Origin: Nannobrachium achirus
Taxonomy: Eukaryota > Chordata > Actinopteri > Myctophiformes > Myctophidae
NCBI GenBank assembly: GCA_963921795.1
Contig: OY997645.1
Coordinates: 15,710,352 to 15,774,351 of the forward strand
Reading direction: 5' to 3'
Length of the DNA stretch: 64,000 bases
In this document: positions 45,955-56,752 of the stretch, in pieces
How positions within the stretch are numbered: the stretch's first letter is position 1
Layout: every line of letters starts with the position of its first letter
Notes under the pieces: generated by a model
Databases searched by the model: none
What the model saw: the letters and a program-made list of their open reading frames with translations, nothing else
What the model was told of the DNA's origin: nothing
Made by a program: the position numbers and the translations under genes

Positions 45955-46215
45955 ATTGTCGTTGTTGGGTGAAAACCTTGTATGTCCAAACCGTTCGTTT
46001 TGCATTTTTCATTTTAAAAATGATTCAAACTAGTGAAAACAGCCGATCTACAAGCACACAACGCCTTGCGGTGCGAGGCGTTGTGTGCTTGTAGATCTGC
46101 TGTTTGCATTACTTTTGTGCGACGGCCTTGTATGATGAAGCAGGGCTTTACTTTGCTAAAGAACATACAAATTTGAAACTTGGAGGTACAAGATTTCCAC
46201 CCGACAACGACGATA
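45955..46215. mobile_element. TIR element, CGTCGTTGTCGGGTGGAAA family
   Basis: The left end ATTGTCGTTGTTGGGTGAAA and right end TTTCCACCCGACAACGACGA are inverted. The centre is the palindrome at 46033-46108 with flanks TAGTGAAAA and GCATTACTTTTGTGCGAC. A TA target is possible but not proven. Confidence 0.8.
46033..46108. repeat. Palindrome module, GCACACAAC variant
   Basis: Left arm CAAGCACACAACGCC and right arm GGCGTTGTGTGCTTG both differ from the common CTCAC/GTGAG form. Inside the TIR element at 45955-46215. Confidence 0.9.
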
Positions 46216-46218
46216 TGC

Positions 46219-46627
46219 TTAAAGGACAACTTTGTTTTTTTGCAACAAGGGTTCATATTTTAGATTGTAATTGCAGAAAAGAAGAGATGAGTGTTAAAAT
46301 GTTTTCTTTACTTCTTTCTATCGTTTTAGTGATTTTAACTATTTTGATTTGCATGCATGCCCCAGGTTGGGGGCATGCATGCAAGTGGCTAAATATGTAT
46401 TTTTAGACACAATAAGCCCATTCCCAAGATGCATCGCCATCCCATCTTTCATGGGCAGATGTGACTTATGGGGGCTGGTGTAAGTAGTAACAAAGAAATT
46501 GCTGGCTTATTGTGTCTAAAAATACATATTTAGCCACTTGTACGAAGGCCCCCACCCACTGAAATCAAAATATTAAAATCGCTAAAACAATAGAAAGCAG
46601 TAAATGAAAACATTTTAACACTCATCC
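46219..46627. mobile_element. TTAA fold-back MITE, right end lost
   Basis: It starts TTAAAGGACAACTTTG and follows the same arm/loop order as 20034-20487 up to TTTTAACACTCATCC. The terminal segment of the right arm is missing. It abuts the TIR element at 45955-46215. Confidence 0.8.
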
Positions 46628-46629
46628 AA

Positions 46630-47000
46630 GAGAGAGATCCAACCGCAGAGCGGTTGTTGTTGTAACTTTGAAATTATTCTCGCCACAGTCGAACGACTCA
46701 GCAGTTTGCGTCAATAACGGTGCCCCGAAAGTCCCTCTGCAAAACTGAAATAATAGGCTAAATATTCACTTTGAAGCTGTCACAAATAAGAAACCAAGCC
46801 TGTGTTTATCCCCTCATTTTATTTTCTCTGTAGGACTTTAGGGGCCGGACGCCATGCAATATGGGCCATCCACCTCGGAAACAGATCAAAACAACAAGGA
46901 AATCCCATTAAAAGCTGTCTACGGGGCCTCTCAGAGGCGGCCATAGACACACAGACTAGGATGTGGTTCATGTGACTGGTACTTGAAGTGTACAAAGGAC
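46630..47000. other. Single-copy intron island, possible conserved element
   Basis: Repeat-free and GC-balanced, with TTAGGGGCCGGACGCCATGC and GCCTCTCAGAGGCGGCCAT. No exon signals in frame with the contactin. Confidence 0.35.
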
Positions 47001-47008
47001 CCGTTTTA

Positions 47009-47588
47009 TTAACCCATTTAGGCCTAGGATTATTGACTGCTTAAACTATTGAAAATAGCAGATATACAAGCTAGCGCAGCACCGAGTGCCGCCTTGCAAG
47101 CTCATAGATCTGCTATTTTTGAAAAATCGTGAACATTAGAATTTTTACCCGATTCTACAAGTGTCTTTTGAATCCTCCTAAGTTTTTTGTTGTTGTTGAA
47201 AAACCTATGTTTCTATAATGTCAGCAATCTGGCCAGCCATCGTCAAAGAAAAGATCCTTTTCACTTAACAGTTAACAGCTCAGTTAGTCTGATCTTGAGT
47301 GTTCTTGAGAGACTACTATGTCAGTGGTTCTCAAACCTTTTCATGTAAAAAAATATTCATATCTCAAAATATTATAGTTCCAAGGACCACCCAGAAGCAA
47401 AATTTGAGTTACAAATGTTCGCTCTAAAAATACATATATTCAAAGATTTGCACACATTTTCATGACCTTTTCAAAAATAGTAGATCTACAAGCTCGCAGC
47501 GCGGCACTCGGTGCCGCGCTGTGAGCTTGTATATCTGCTATTTTTCAACAGTTAAAGCAGTCAATAATTCTAGACCTAAATGGGTTAA
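47009..47588. mobile_element. TTAA-flanked element with two palindromes
   Basis: Ends TTAACCCATTTAGGCCTAG and CTAGACCTAAATGGGTTAA are inverted repeats with TTAA. One palindrome copy sits near each end (47053-47125 and 47471-47549). The middle has CAGTGGTTCTCAAACC, a MER5-like hAT-type end. Confidence 0.82.
47471..47549. repeat. Palindrome module, GCAGCGCGGC variant
   Basis: AGCTCGCAGCGCGGCACTCG and GTGCCGCGCTGTGAGCTTGT; flanks TTTTCAAAAATAG and CTATTTTTCAA. Confidence 0.9.
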
Positions 47589-48419
47589 CAAAAACTATTT
47601 TATTGAATTTGATTTTTGATTTTTTTTTGCCCGTTACAAAAACTATTTTTTTGAATTTGATTTTTTTTTTTTTTTTTTGTGCCCGCTTCCCAGCATTTTC
47701 AAAACACCTGCTATCATTCATGAATGGCTATCAGAACCATGTTGATGAGACATGCTCTGCCGTAGCACTGTGGAAGAATGGTTCAAATATAGCCCACGGC
47801 TTGTTCACTAGATCTGCTATTTTAAGCGCATGACACTGTCGCGCATCAAAGTATAAATCAGGCTTAATCTGTCTATGCCCGAAGCCCACTGCTCTCCCCT
47901 AAGCCCCCCGCGCTCACCCTTTACCTAAATCACAGGTTTTATTTCAGCCTTTTGCTCTAAACCACTCGCATGTGCACTTATACATACTCCGACACATCTA
48001 TTTTCATCCCATGCTTTCCAACCGATGTTAACAGAGTCTGTAAAGTGAATCTGTAAAGTGGTATCATTTCATACTGTCACAGTATTGTAAAAGCTGTTTA
48101 GCTACATTATTTGTAATTGCAAAACATTTGAATACAATAAAATACATTTGGCCATGCCTCATTCATACAGGTGGTGGATGATTTAATTTGTGGTGAAAAT
48201 ATATCTAGTTTAGAAAATGTTGCTTTATCGCTGCATCATATTCACTGTGTACTCATAACATAAACAGCAGTTTAAATGTATGCAAATTAGTCACATGAAA
48301 TAAACGCTGTGTGGACCTTTACTCTACCATGTCCATGTGTCCTGTTGTAAAAGTCTGTGGGAAGAAGACTTCATGTGATGATTTGATTAGATCTTGAACA
48401 AATTAAACAGTACAGAAAA

Positions 48420-48850
48420 CTATACATCACCATCATCACAGTTTCAAAAAGATTGTGGTCAAGAAGGGACAGGGAGAAGCAAACGCTTATTTTGTCCGGC
48501 CCCCTTCATACCATGATAAATATCAATATATTATAAAAGGAAATGTGTTACAAAAGGTAATACAATAGTAATAATACCCTAAAAACAATTACTTATATGT
48601 ACATACATAGTGACTGAATTGATCATAAAAGTAATGAAAATACATAAAGAAAAGGAAAAACTAACAATAATCAAAAGACATATCATATAAAGTAAAGATT
48701 CATAGTAAATCACAATAAAATCAAATCAACTGGTCATAATGTTGCATGAGTGAATGCTTGTAGCAGCGCTTGAGCTGTTTAATATTATTACACATTTTTA
48801 AATTCTTATCAAGATTATTCCATAAATTTATATGCGAGAGTGCGGTCTAG
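48420..48850 (-). mobile_element. LINE 3' end relic, minus strand
   Basis: Minus-strand translation near 48740-48840 gives INLWNNLDKNLKMCNNIKQL followed by KRCYKHSLMQHY, a non-LTR C-terminal tail. A few hundred AT-rich bases of 3' UTR follow toward 48420. Confidence 0.6.
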
Positions 48851-49168
48851 CCAACACCAACTCGGGACTCCTGAATCATTGCCCTCCACACTCCAACATC
48901 AGGGTCTTGAGCCTGTTGTTGGCTAAGCTGTCGCGCCGCAGCGCATCTACATAGGTGGTGTACTTCTTGCCTTTCGTGGCTTTCCCCTGGGTTGACTCAG
49001 TTCGCTTGCCTCTAGTTTTAAATAAAGTCTTTACTAAGGTAATGAAACCAAGTGTAAAGTTGCCATTGACTCAATCGGAATGGAATTATTTTGTAAAAAA
49101 TGCACCGGCATGGGTTAAAGAAGACTGGGGTATAGTGTAGCATCTAACAGCTCTCTGTTCCTTTGCAG

Positions 49169-49264
49169 ATCTGGGTGCCTTCAGTGGGAAGACCAGAGGA
49201 GGCGTCTCTGCGCGTGAAGGTCAAGGTGTCGTGCTCATGTGCACGCCTCCCCCACATTCACCAG
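49169..49264 (+). CDS. cntn5: Contactin-5 exon, start of Ig domain 2
   Basis: The exon lies between CTCTGTTCCTTTGCAG and GTGAGA, 29.3 kb downstream of the previous exon. Read in phase 1 it continues QFAY as [20 protein letters not shown], then [12 protein letters not shown]. The VVLMC.PPPHSP string matches contactin-5 (CNTN4 has VVLLCGPPPHSG) and includes the first Ig2 cysteine. It ends in phase 1, so the next exon should start with the remaining two bases of a Glu codon and encode the YSW.FNE segment. I found no such exon in the remaining 14.7 kb, so it probably lies beyond the window. A CGTG tetranucleotide tract starts about 35 bp after the donor. Confidence 0.94.
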
Positions 49265-49293
49265 GTGAGAATGCTCCCTCCCACTCCCAAGCC

Positions 49294-49298
<5 letters not shown>

Positions 49299-49347
<49 letters not shown>

Positions 49348-49390
49348 ATGTGTTTGTGTGTGTGTGTGTGTGCGTGCGTGCGTGCATACG
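49299..49390. repeat. (GTGC)n / (GT)n tract near a splice donor
   Basis: GTGC tetranucleotides, a GT run, then GTGC again, starting about 35 bp after the donor at 49265. Half a palindrome module follows at 49402-49433. Confidence 0.95.
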
Positions 49391-49439
49391 TCACATTGGG
49401 ACGTGTTGTGAGCTTGTAGATCTGCTATTTTCATTGGAA

Positions 49440-50400
49440 CATGGCAGGTGATTTATTTTTCATTTCCTCAAGACATACATGAGGTTTCTCCCCTGACGGA
49501 GGTGACATACAGCGTGCTTATGCTTCCATTGAACCATTCACATTACTATTCAACTGATGAGTGTGACAGTTTAAAACATAACAGAAGCCAACACAACGTC
49601 GCCGTCTCCCCCGGTTCAAATTTACTGGATCATTAGAAATGAAAAGAGATCTTACAAAAGGCAATTATATCGGCAGACGGCCCGGCAGGAACGCAGGGCC
49701 ATTTTAATGGCACATCTCAAATCTCACCGCCGTAGTCCTCTAATGTAAGCTCTTTATGTGCTGCCATGAATCATGGTGATTTTGTGTTTGCATCAGCTGT
49801 CTGCTGCGAGCGCAGGAACACACCCACGGGAAGGTTCTGCTCCTGGGTTGCCGTTCTTCTGTGATGTGATCGTAGGAGGAACATCGGGGTGAGGGTGGGG
49901 GGTTGCAGAAATGGACACGCAATAAAGCATCCCATGATTGATAAATTAAAGTGCACTTCCAGATGGCTCACTGTTAAGGTTCTCCATAAATCTCAAGAGC
50001 AGGTGTTTCTTTTTCCTCAAGGTGGTATCTGATTTATTTATGCCTGTTTATACCAAAAAATAAAGCTATACTGCCTACGCAGGCAGATTGTTAAACCAAG
50101 CCAAAGTAAGGTTCTCCTTTTGGAGGTGTACGACTGTGATTGACAGAAAAGGAGACGTGAGCATTGACGCTGAGGCTTGAGGTTGTGAGATGAGATCAGC
50201 AGAATGTCAATAGTGATTTTCTATCATTTAAGGAGTCGGGTTTCTCTGAGCAGTAAATATAATGCAGGCTTTCATAAAGGGCATAATGACATGGCTCATA
50301 TCCTCTGGATCGTGTTGATCGATACAGAATACATTGTTTAAATGTACGCTTGAAGGTCAGGAGATACAGGAACTGGAACTGAATAAAATGCTGGGGATAT
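49440..50400. other. Intron D, single-copy, possible conserved element
   Basis: Repeat-free by eye; GGCATTTTAATGG-type and TTAATGGCACATCTC AT-rich motifs lie among GC-balanced sequence. The next contactin exon was looked for here and not found. Confidence 0.35.
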
Positions 50401-50407
50401 TATTATT

Positions 50408-50640
50408 AATCAGCGCGGGTGACAGCTGTTCAGGAGGTGTAGAGCAGTTGTCTGTGAACTGATAAGTTCCCCCGTTTCATTCCCGGCTTTGCTGGCTTTG
50501 TGTCGCCGTGTCCTTGAGCAAGACACTGACTGAACCCCCTGACTGATGAGCAGGTTGCTGCCTTGCATGGGTTTCCTCTGCCATTGTAAAGTGCCTCGCG
50601 TAAAGGTGCTGCAGAAATGCAACCGTGTGAAATGAACTTT
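50408..50640 (+). mobile_element. tRNA-derived SINE, diverged copy
   Basis: The order of parts matches the SINE at 35183: a degenerate tRNA-like head with AGCTGTTCAGGAGGTGTAGAG, the motif GTGTCCTTGAGCAAGACACT, GTTGCTGCCTTGCATGG, and a tail with ATTGTAAAGTGCCTCGCGTA. It is clearly older than the other copy. Confidence 0.65.
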
Positions 50641-50689
50641 CACATGAGTCAATGTACTGTTATGCACTTTTCTTTTGGGATGGATTATA

Positions 50690-50925
50690 CCAGTAAGACT
50701 CCCTAATCGGGAGATAAGCAACCGTCAGGTCGCAGTGTGATTTTAGGCCAAAATGTGTAGGAGCAGTGTCCAAAAATGTGTTTGAAAACATCGGCCTGAT
50801 GGTGGCGCTATATGGGACAGATCCATGTTGATGAGATGAGTGTAGACATACTGTGTACCGATTTGCGTGATTTTAGGGCAAAAATTGTAGGAGCAGTGTC
50901 CAAAAATGTGCAATAATAAGGGCAC
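50690..50925 (-). repeat. Dispersed repeat, same family as 841-1345, truncated
   Basis: CAGTAAGACTCCCTAATCGG and ACCGTCAGGTCGCAGTGTG mark its start; two GAGCAGTGTCCAAAAATGTG units follow. The far end is lost. Confidence 0.65.
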
Positions 50926-51014
50926 ACAGAGTTGGCCTCACAGAAGCTAGCTCACTCAATAGACCACACATTTTGTGCAATGTCAGATACGTAAGCAATT
51001 TACCCCGAGTGAGA

Positions 51015-51102
51015 GGACATTATGCTCTGATAATGTCCTGTGTGAGGGGGTGATCGGACGAGGCGAAGCCCTCACACAGGACATTATCAGAGCATAATGT
51101 CC
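51015..51102. repeat. Perfect 34-bp inverted repeat, arms themselves palindromic
   Basis: Arms 51015-51048 and 51069-51102 are exactly complementary around a 20-bp spacer. Each arm contains GGACATTAT...ATAATGTCC, a palindrome of its own. The outer flanks repeat CCCCGAGTG on both sides. Confidence 0.92.
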
Positions 51103-51123
51103 GACCCCGAGTGGTAAATAGCT

Positions 51124-51658
51124 TTTCTACCACTTTTTCCCTTATACATGAAAGAAAACACATAGTTGTAACTTGCAAGGATCTTAAGTTACAATCATTA
51201 TTGCCTATAAAACTTCCGCGAGACAGCAGATAGTTCCACCAACAACATCTTCTACTCACCAACAGATGGCGCCAACTCCATACTAATCCATGCGTCTAGC
51301 TTACAGCTAAGCTAACGTCAGTTAGAAGTACCGTTCCGGCCGTAAATAGAGGCTGTTCGCTTCCAGAAAGGCATAGGTTCAGAGAAAAGGGGCTTTAAAG
51401 TTGGCGGATTGCATTGGATCCAAATAAATCGGCGACTATAGCATGCACGTTAGTAAACATAGGACCGTTGCCACGGTCATTTGTTGGTTGGGGGAAAGGT
51501 GTTCCGACTACCTCCTGAAGTCCCCGGATGTACACTGAGGCGCATTGATCTCGGACAAGTCCTCACACAACTTTGCGGCAGTTGTTCTGTCATAACCTCC
51601 GGAATTTAGCCAATCAGAATCCAGTATTTAAACACGTGACTCGAAAAAGTGGTAGAAA
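51124..51658. mobile_element. Possible element with 16-bp inverted ends
   Basis: TTTCTACCACTTTTTC (51124-51139) and GAAAAAGTGGTAGAAA (51643-51658) are exact inverses 500 bp apart. The left end directly follows the inverted repeat at 51015-51102. No target duplication confirmed. Confidence 0.5.
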
Positions 51659-51762
51659 TTTTTATTCACTGTTATAATCAGTGGCATAAGGCAGTTACGA
51701 TGGACCCCGGTACATGCTATTTTGTCAGGAGGAAAAACACACAAACACACCGATGCACCTGC

Positions 51763-51782
51763 ACACACACACACGCACACAC

Positions 51783-51866
<84 letters not shown>
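51763..51866. repeat. (CA)n microsatellite in a dispersed unit
   Basis: CA run followed by GGTCAAACAGAAAGCTTTCA and further sequence matching the flank at 22045-22225. Confidence 0.95.
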
Positions 51867-51867
<1 letters not shown>

Positions 51868-52089
51868 ATTAGATAAAAAGGTCAAACAGAAAGCTTTCAG
51901 AACCATGGACAGCTCTCTGACATGTGGTAACGCAAACAAGCCAACATAACAGAACTAATGAGATACAGCGCTAACGACTCATCCACCATGGTAATATATG
52001 GAACGTTGTATGGAGCTTACTGTCCTAACATCACCTGCTGCATGTGTGTAGGTGGGCAGTTCACCAAATTGAATCGAAAACAATATTTA

Positions 52090-52474
52090 TGTGACGGAGA
52101 GAGTCGCAGCCCCAGCCTTGAAGCCTCAAAAGTCTAGTATCTGCCCTTGTTCCATAGGGATGTCCCTTTGGAGTGATGGTTAAGATATTGGACTTTCACG
52201 CGGGAGACCCGGGTTCGAAGCCGGGTGGGGAGGTTCGGATCACCTCCGTTACATTGGTGCCGTGACCCGGATCCAGGCTTCCCCGTAGGAGGAGGTCAAA
52301 GGGGGGTGAGTGTGACGGAGAGAGTCGCAGCCCCAGCCTTGAAGCCTCAAAAGTCTAGTATCTGCCCTTGTTCCATAGGGATGTCCCTTTGGTGTGATGG
52401 TTAAGATATTGGACTTTCACGCGGGAGACCCGGATTCGAAGCCGGGTGGGGAGGTTCGGATCACCTCTGTTACA
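52090..52474 (+). mobile_element. Miniature LTR element (TRIM), looks whole, tRNA-like segment in each LTR
   Basis: Two direct repeats of 164 bp (52090-52253 and 52311-52474), nearly identical and each with TG...CA ends (TGTGACGG...CCGTTACA), flank only 57 bp. The internal part starts with a primer-binding-site-like TGGTGCCGTGACCCGG (52255-52270) and ends with a purine run, GGTCAAAGGGGGGTGAG, that serves as a polypurine tract. TTTA is duplicated at 52086-52089 and 52475-52478. It has no coding capacity, as expected of terminal-repeat retrotransposons in miniature. Each LTR contains a tRNA-like stretch with a perfect B box GGTTCGAAGCC and an A-box-like TGATGGTTAAGATATTGG. The near-identity of the LTRs suggests a young insertion. 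Confidence 0.82.
52158..52230 (+). other. tRNA-like segment inside the first LTR
   Basis: GAGTGATGGTTAAGATATTG, then CTTTCACGCGGGAGACC and GGGTTCGAAGCCGGGTG are arranged like the D, anticodon and T arms of a tRNA (most like tRNA-Glu, CTTTCAC standing for the anticodon loop). The anticodon stem and acceptor stem do not pair well, so I do not call a functional tRNA gene. The second LTR repeats it at about 52379-52451. Confidence 0.6.
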
Positions 52475-52726
52475 TTTAGAACCGATAAACGTCATTTTGC
52501 TCAGTTTAATCGATTACTGACAGGAAGCAGGGTTTTTTTTAAATATAGTTTTCCGTAAATATCAACAAATCAACAAGAAACATTCAAATAGATTATTCAT
52601 AATCCGTCTGATTAACCACATAATTATTTATTATATTTTGTTGTACAATCGTAGCATCCAATATTTGGCCAAATAGCCGATCTACCCATTAGTATTCATA
52701 AAAGTGCGGCTTTAAATGGGTTATAC

Positions 52727-53059
52727 CAGGGGTCTTCAACGTTTTCAGGCCAAGGACGCCTTAGTTGAGGGAGAGATGAAGCAGGGACCCCCACAATCTG
52801 TTCATATATATAGTTTCCTTGTTTGACAGCACGATCAACAGTGTATTTTGGATTCATGTTAATGTGTGTTTTCAGATATTTAACCACTTGAACCGTCAAT
52901 ACTTAATAAACTTGACCTTTCACTGTACTTAGTCTGATCTTTTCCCCCTCCAAAGCTCTTTGGAGGGGGAAAGTTCCTATCACACAAAGATTTGGAGGAC
53001 CCCCTGCAGTAACTCTGAGGACCCCCTAGGGGTCCCGGACCCCCTGTTGAAGACCCATG
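52727..53059. mobile_element. hAT element, CAGGGGTCTTCAAC family, internally deleted
   Basis: Ends are CAGGGGTCTTCAAC and GTTGAAGACCCATG. Flanks are GGTTATAC (52719-52726) and GGTTATTC (53060-53067), 7 of 8 matching. The central palindrome is absent; the left half joins the right half near CTTTGGAGGGGGAAAG. Confidence 0.82.
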
Positions 53060-53926
53060 GGTTATTCCTTTCTTCTACCGTCTGTCATACTTTTCCTTTT
53101 CAAATGATGTATGTTGCATGGTCTTACATTCTGTTCAAACTTGAATTAAGGCTAATTCATATCTTCAAGATTGCTCTTCTGACAAAAATGAAAAATGACA
53201 CCCGGAATGAGGGGGAAAAGAGTGTTCTGCCCAATTAGAAGCTGCAATTCATGCCTTATTAGAGCTTGAGAACATGTTGCCATTTAGATTCACACTCCGC
53301 AGGGTGTGTCGCATGACGTTAAGGTGGAGTGTGTTGTGTGTGGGGTTATTTCCAACACATTAGCACACCACTTAAAACCACATAGATTACATAATTAAAC
53401 ATAATTTGGAGTCGCTGAGACGTGAGCGGTTCATTCCCTTTCATTTCATGGTTTCGGGGGCCTTGTGAGCATGTTTTCACTTTACATTGTTCTCTGATAA
53501 AGGGGGGCTACTTCATCATGTGTTAAATGACAGCACGGCTGCCATTGTTTTCACTGTGTGTGTTAGGGGTGTAACGATATAGTAACTGCATCGAAATATA
53601 GTTTTTAACTAAAAAAATCGACTCGTATCGTTTGATTTTGTATCGTATCAAATCGGCAGTGCAAAGAATCGATTGTATCGATACTACCTACTTGTGCATT
53701 GTATTTAGCATTTTTTAACACCTTCTAAGCCAAGGGGAGCCCCTTAATGTTAAAACCGTACTATATCGCACATCCCCCCAGGGACTCTCAGCCACGTCGT
53801 ACATTCCCGGACTTTGTCTTTAAAACCGGAATAAAAGCTTTTGATCCGAAAATCGGCGATCGTCTAACCTTCCCTAGTCACCACTCGTGCACTGATAGCT
53901 CATGCAGACCGTGCATGAAGCAGAGG

Positions 53927-53934
53927 TGACGTCA
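53927..53934. promoter_or_regulatory. Consensus CRE (TGACGTCA)
   Basis: A perfect palindromic cAMP-response element 73 bp upstream of the Kozak-context ATG at 54007. Confidence 0.55.
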
Positions 53935-54006
53935 GCGCCTCTCCTTCTCCAAGGCACCTTCCACCCATCCGTTTACTGTCTACACACTCGAGCTCCTCCT
54001 GCAGCC

Positions 54007-54171
54007 ATGCTTGGGGCTATGCTAGCGAAACTTTTCAGTTCTGTTCTTCAGTCACACATGGACTATTTGCGGGGACATTTACGTGAAAGGATCGCGCACG
54101 CGAAACGCACGGGGACATCGACGATCGGCCAAAACCCCCATTCTATCCCAACGGAGATCGAGAAAATCATG
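54007..54171 (+). CDS. First-exon-like ORF, unrecognised, with CRE upstream
   Basis: An ATG in excellent context (GCAGCCATGC) opens a 55-codon frame beginning MLGAMLAKLFSSVLQSHMDY and ending EIEKIM exactly at a consensus GTGAGT donor (phase 0). A perfect palindromic CRE, TGACGTCA, lies at 53927-53934, 73 bp upstream, in a GC-richer stretch. About 440 bp upstream is TAGGGGTGTAACGATA, which resembles the end of fish hAT elements of the TGTAACGATA type. This may therefore be the first exon of a transposase gene rather than a host gene. I do not recognise the peptide. No matching downstream exon was identified. Confidence 0.35.
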
Positions 54172-54752
54172 GTGAGTTACTGGCCTGGGGGGAAAAAAAA
54201 AAAGAAAAAACAGCGGCGCTGTTCAAGATGGAGGGGCTGCGGGGTCATGTTTATAAACATAATATTATGTCTCAGATCACAATACAATAATAGAAATTTC
54301 ACGGCTAATCTACCAACCACCATTCTATTTCGGACTGCAACGTGTTAAGAAGAAAAAATTAAAAGGAGAGGTTTAATTACTTTTCCTTTCCATATAGCTA
54401 CACTGGTCTATCGATAAATGTGTGTAATCTCTGGATTCATGTCAAGTTGCAGGTTTGTCAATATGTACAATGTCCATGTATTTGGCAGATAATCACTGTG
54501 TTTACTTATTTATATCCATAATAATACATGTTTCCCTTAAAAACCTGCACTATCCACACCTATCAGACAGATTTAATTTCTTTGCTAAATAGTTACTATA
54601 TCGATTTTAAATCATTGAATCGAATCATCATGAGTGCATGTGTTCATTCTGTGGACAGATTCTGACAAGCGAGAACGTCACTACCATCTCCACATTATTT
54701 ACTTTTAGTGTTGTTTCGTAAATTAATGCACTTCTTGATCATACTACATACA

Positions 54753-55474
54753 TAGTCCCCCCAGGAAATCCGCGGAGAAAAAGTCTTGATTCCGCGGAGA
54801 ACAATCCTGATTCTGCGGATTTCTTCTGAGAACAATTCTTGATTCCGCGGACATTAAAAGACAACCTAAAATGACCAGTTATCAAGAAAAAAAATTATAT
54901 AGTTCTAATAATCAAGTAAAACCCTTCATGAATTAGCTACAATTAATTGTAATTAGTGGTTAGAATAATCGAATAATCATGTTTGAGGAATACAAATCTA
55001 ATATTAAATCTTTTTTTTTTTTATTGTTATTGTTTTTAATAATTAGTTTCTGTTGCAAAGACTATATTGTCATCCAAACCATGCCCATAGTAACCACATT
55101 TTAGAGGATAGCCTACCTACTACCTAGCATGGGTATGCATTAGCATTGTCATTGCCAGGACCATAGAGGCATAGAGAGGAACTATAGTTCAGGACACAGT
55201 TTCTGTCAGGAATGTGGGACCATCCAGCGTCAGTGCAACTAGCAGGAGGGAAGCTAAGCTATTCCCCCAGGCCCTTTATGAGGTGGCCAGTGGCCAGACA
55301 TGTACAAATCGTTTTATAATAGTAGTAATAACTACTCCGGGCACTCTGCCGCCACTCGCGACTGTTATTCCGCGGACGGCAGAAAGATCCGCGAATGGCC
55401 GAGAAATCCGTGGGTGGCCGCGAAATTCCGCGATAAATTCCGTGATCGCGGAACCGTGGATTCCTGGGGGGACT
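54753..55474. mobile_element. TIR element (TAGTCCCCCCAGGAAATCC)
   Basis: Ends TAGTCCCCCCAGGAAATCC and GGATTCCTGGGGGGACTA. Clusters of TCCGCGG/CCGCGGA occur just inside both termini. No clear target duplication or coding frame. Confidence 0.72.
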
Positions 55475-55699
55475 AACTACAGCTTCACACAAAAGCACTC
55501 AAAGTAGCAGATCTACAAGCTCAAACCCTTTGACCTTGTATTTTTGGCTAAAGGCCATGGTACAAAATGAGGGTTGTCTGAGCAAGGGCATCAACAGTAG
55601 GGTGTCAACAGCTATACAGGCTAGCATAACATTCATTAGGGCAACACTATACAGTAGTTTTTGTTCACCTTTCTCTTCCATTAATAATGCTACATACTA

Positions 55700-56740
55700 A
55701 CCAGCCTCCAGGGTACATTTTTACACAGATTAAAACAAGGGTTTTAAACTATTCATGAAAAATTATTCCTGGTGAACGTAAATCTGTCTCAGTTCACCTG
55801 TCTTGCCAAATTAACTTCTCTCATGTAGTGTGTTGTGTTCCATACACGCCGATGTTAGCAGTGCGGCTGCTGTGATGCCGTCGCAACATGGTATTTCTTG
55901 CAATGTGTTTGTTGACTGGTTGCTTAGAATCGCAACCCCACACACCCACGCCCCTCGGCTTCCATTGTCTGTCCAATTGACTGGGGAGGCACTGTCCTAT
56001 TGGGCACACGATTTATGTGTTTATTTTGGTCCCCCATTTGGTCTTAAAACTATACACAGCACAGGACGTGTGACAATGACGGCGGGACAATGGGATGAGA
56101 AGCCGGTGCCGTTCGTGTAATAACCTCAGTCCAATTTAGAGCGGCATTTTGCACATTGTTGTTTGTCTCATTAAGTTCAGCCGGTGCCTCTCTGTTGAAT
56201 TCCCGGAAGAGAAGGAGCAAACAATACCTACGCTAATTAATCTGTTGATATGCGCCGTTTGAAAGAAAAATATGACCTGCCGCTTAGCTTCATTTGCCAC
56301 CCTCCTTCAGTCGGCATTAGTATTGTCTTGAGTTCAGACCTGCGTTGCTCTGAACGTCTTTGAAACACTTGGCAATTATTCATTGTTTACCAGGGAAGTC
56401 TCTACAGGCAGCTTGGAAAATATAACAGCCTCTCTCTTCTCATCAGAATAGACAAATTATCGATGCGGAAATCATGGAGCTGTGAAATGCTATTATGCAA
56501 TAATCACACAGGAACACTTTTGTCTTCGGCAAATGATTTAGTCCATGGGGATTACAGCATCTTTTTAGGTGTATTTGTTTGTTTCTTTGTACATGTAGGC
56601 TATATACCATGACAGATGTGGCTAAGTGGGATTTGAAATCCTAGACAAAATCAAACAGCGTGTCGTCTGACTATTTACATATATTTTTTTTGTGAGAGAC
56701 TTGCTATTCTTGTAACAAGACTGGATTTGTAAATCAGCAG
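55700..56740. other. Intron D, single-copy, possible conserved element
   Basis: Between 56100 and 56540 the sequence is repeat-free with homeodomain-type sites (CGCTAATTAATCTG) and TATTATGCAATAATCAC. No coding exon recognised. Confidence 0.35.
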
Positions 56741-56752
56741 AAAGGGCTAATT

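Noticed and set aside
52158-52451. Two tRNA genes
   Set aside because: B boxes are perfect, but anticodon and acceptor stems do not pair, and both copies lie within the LTRs of a miniature LTR element.
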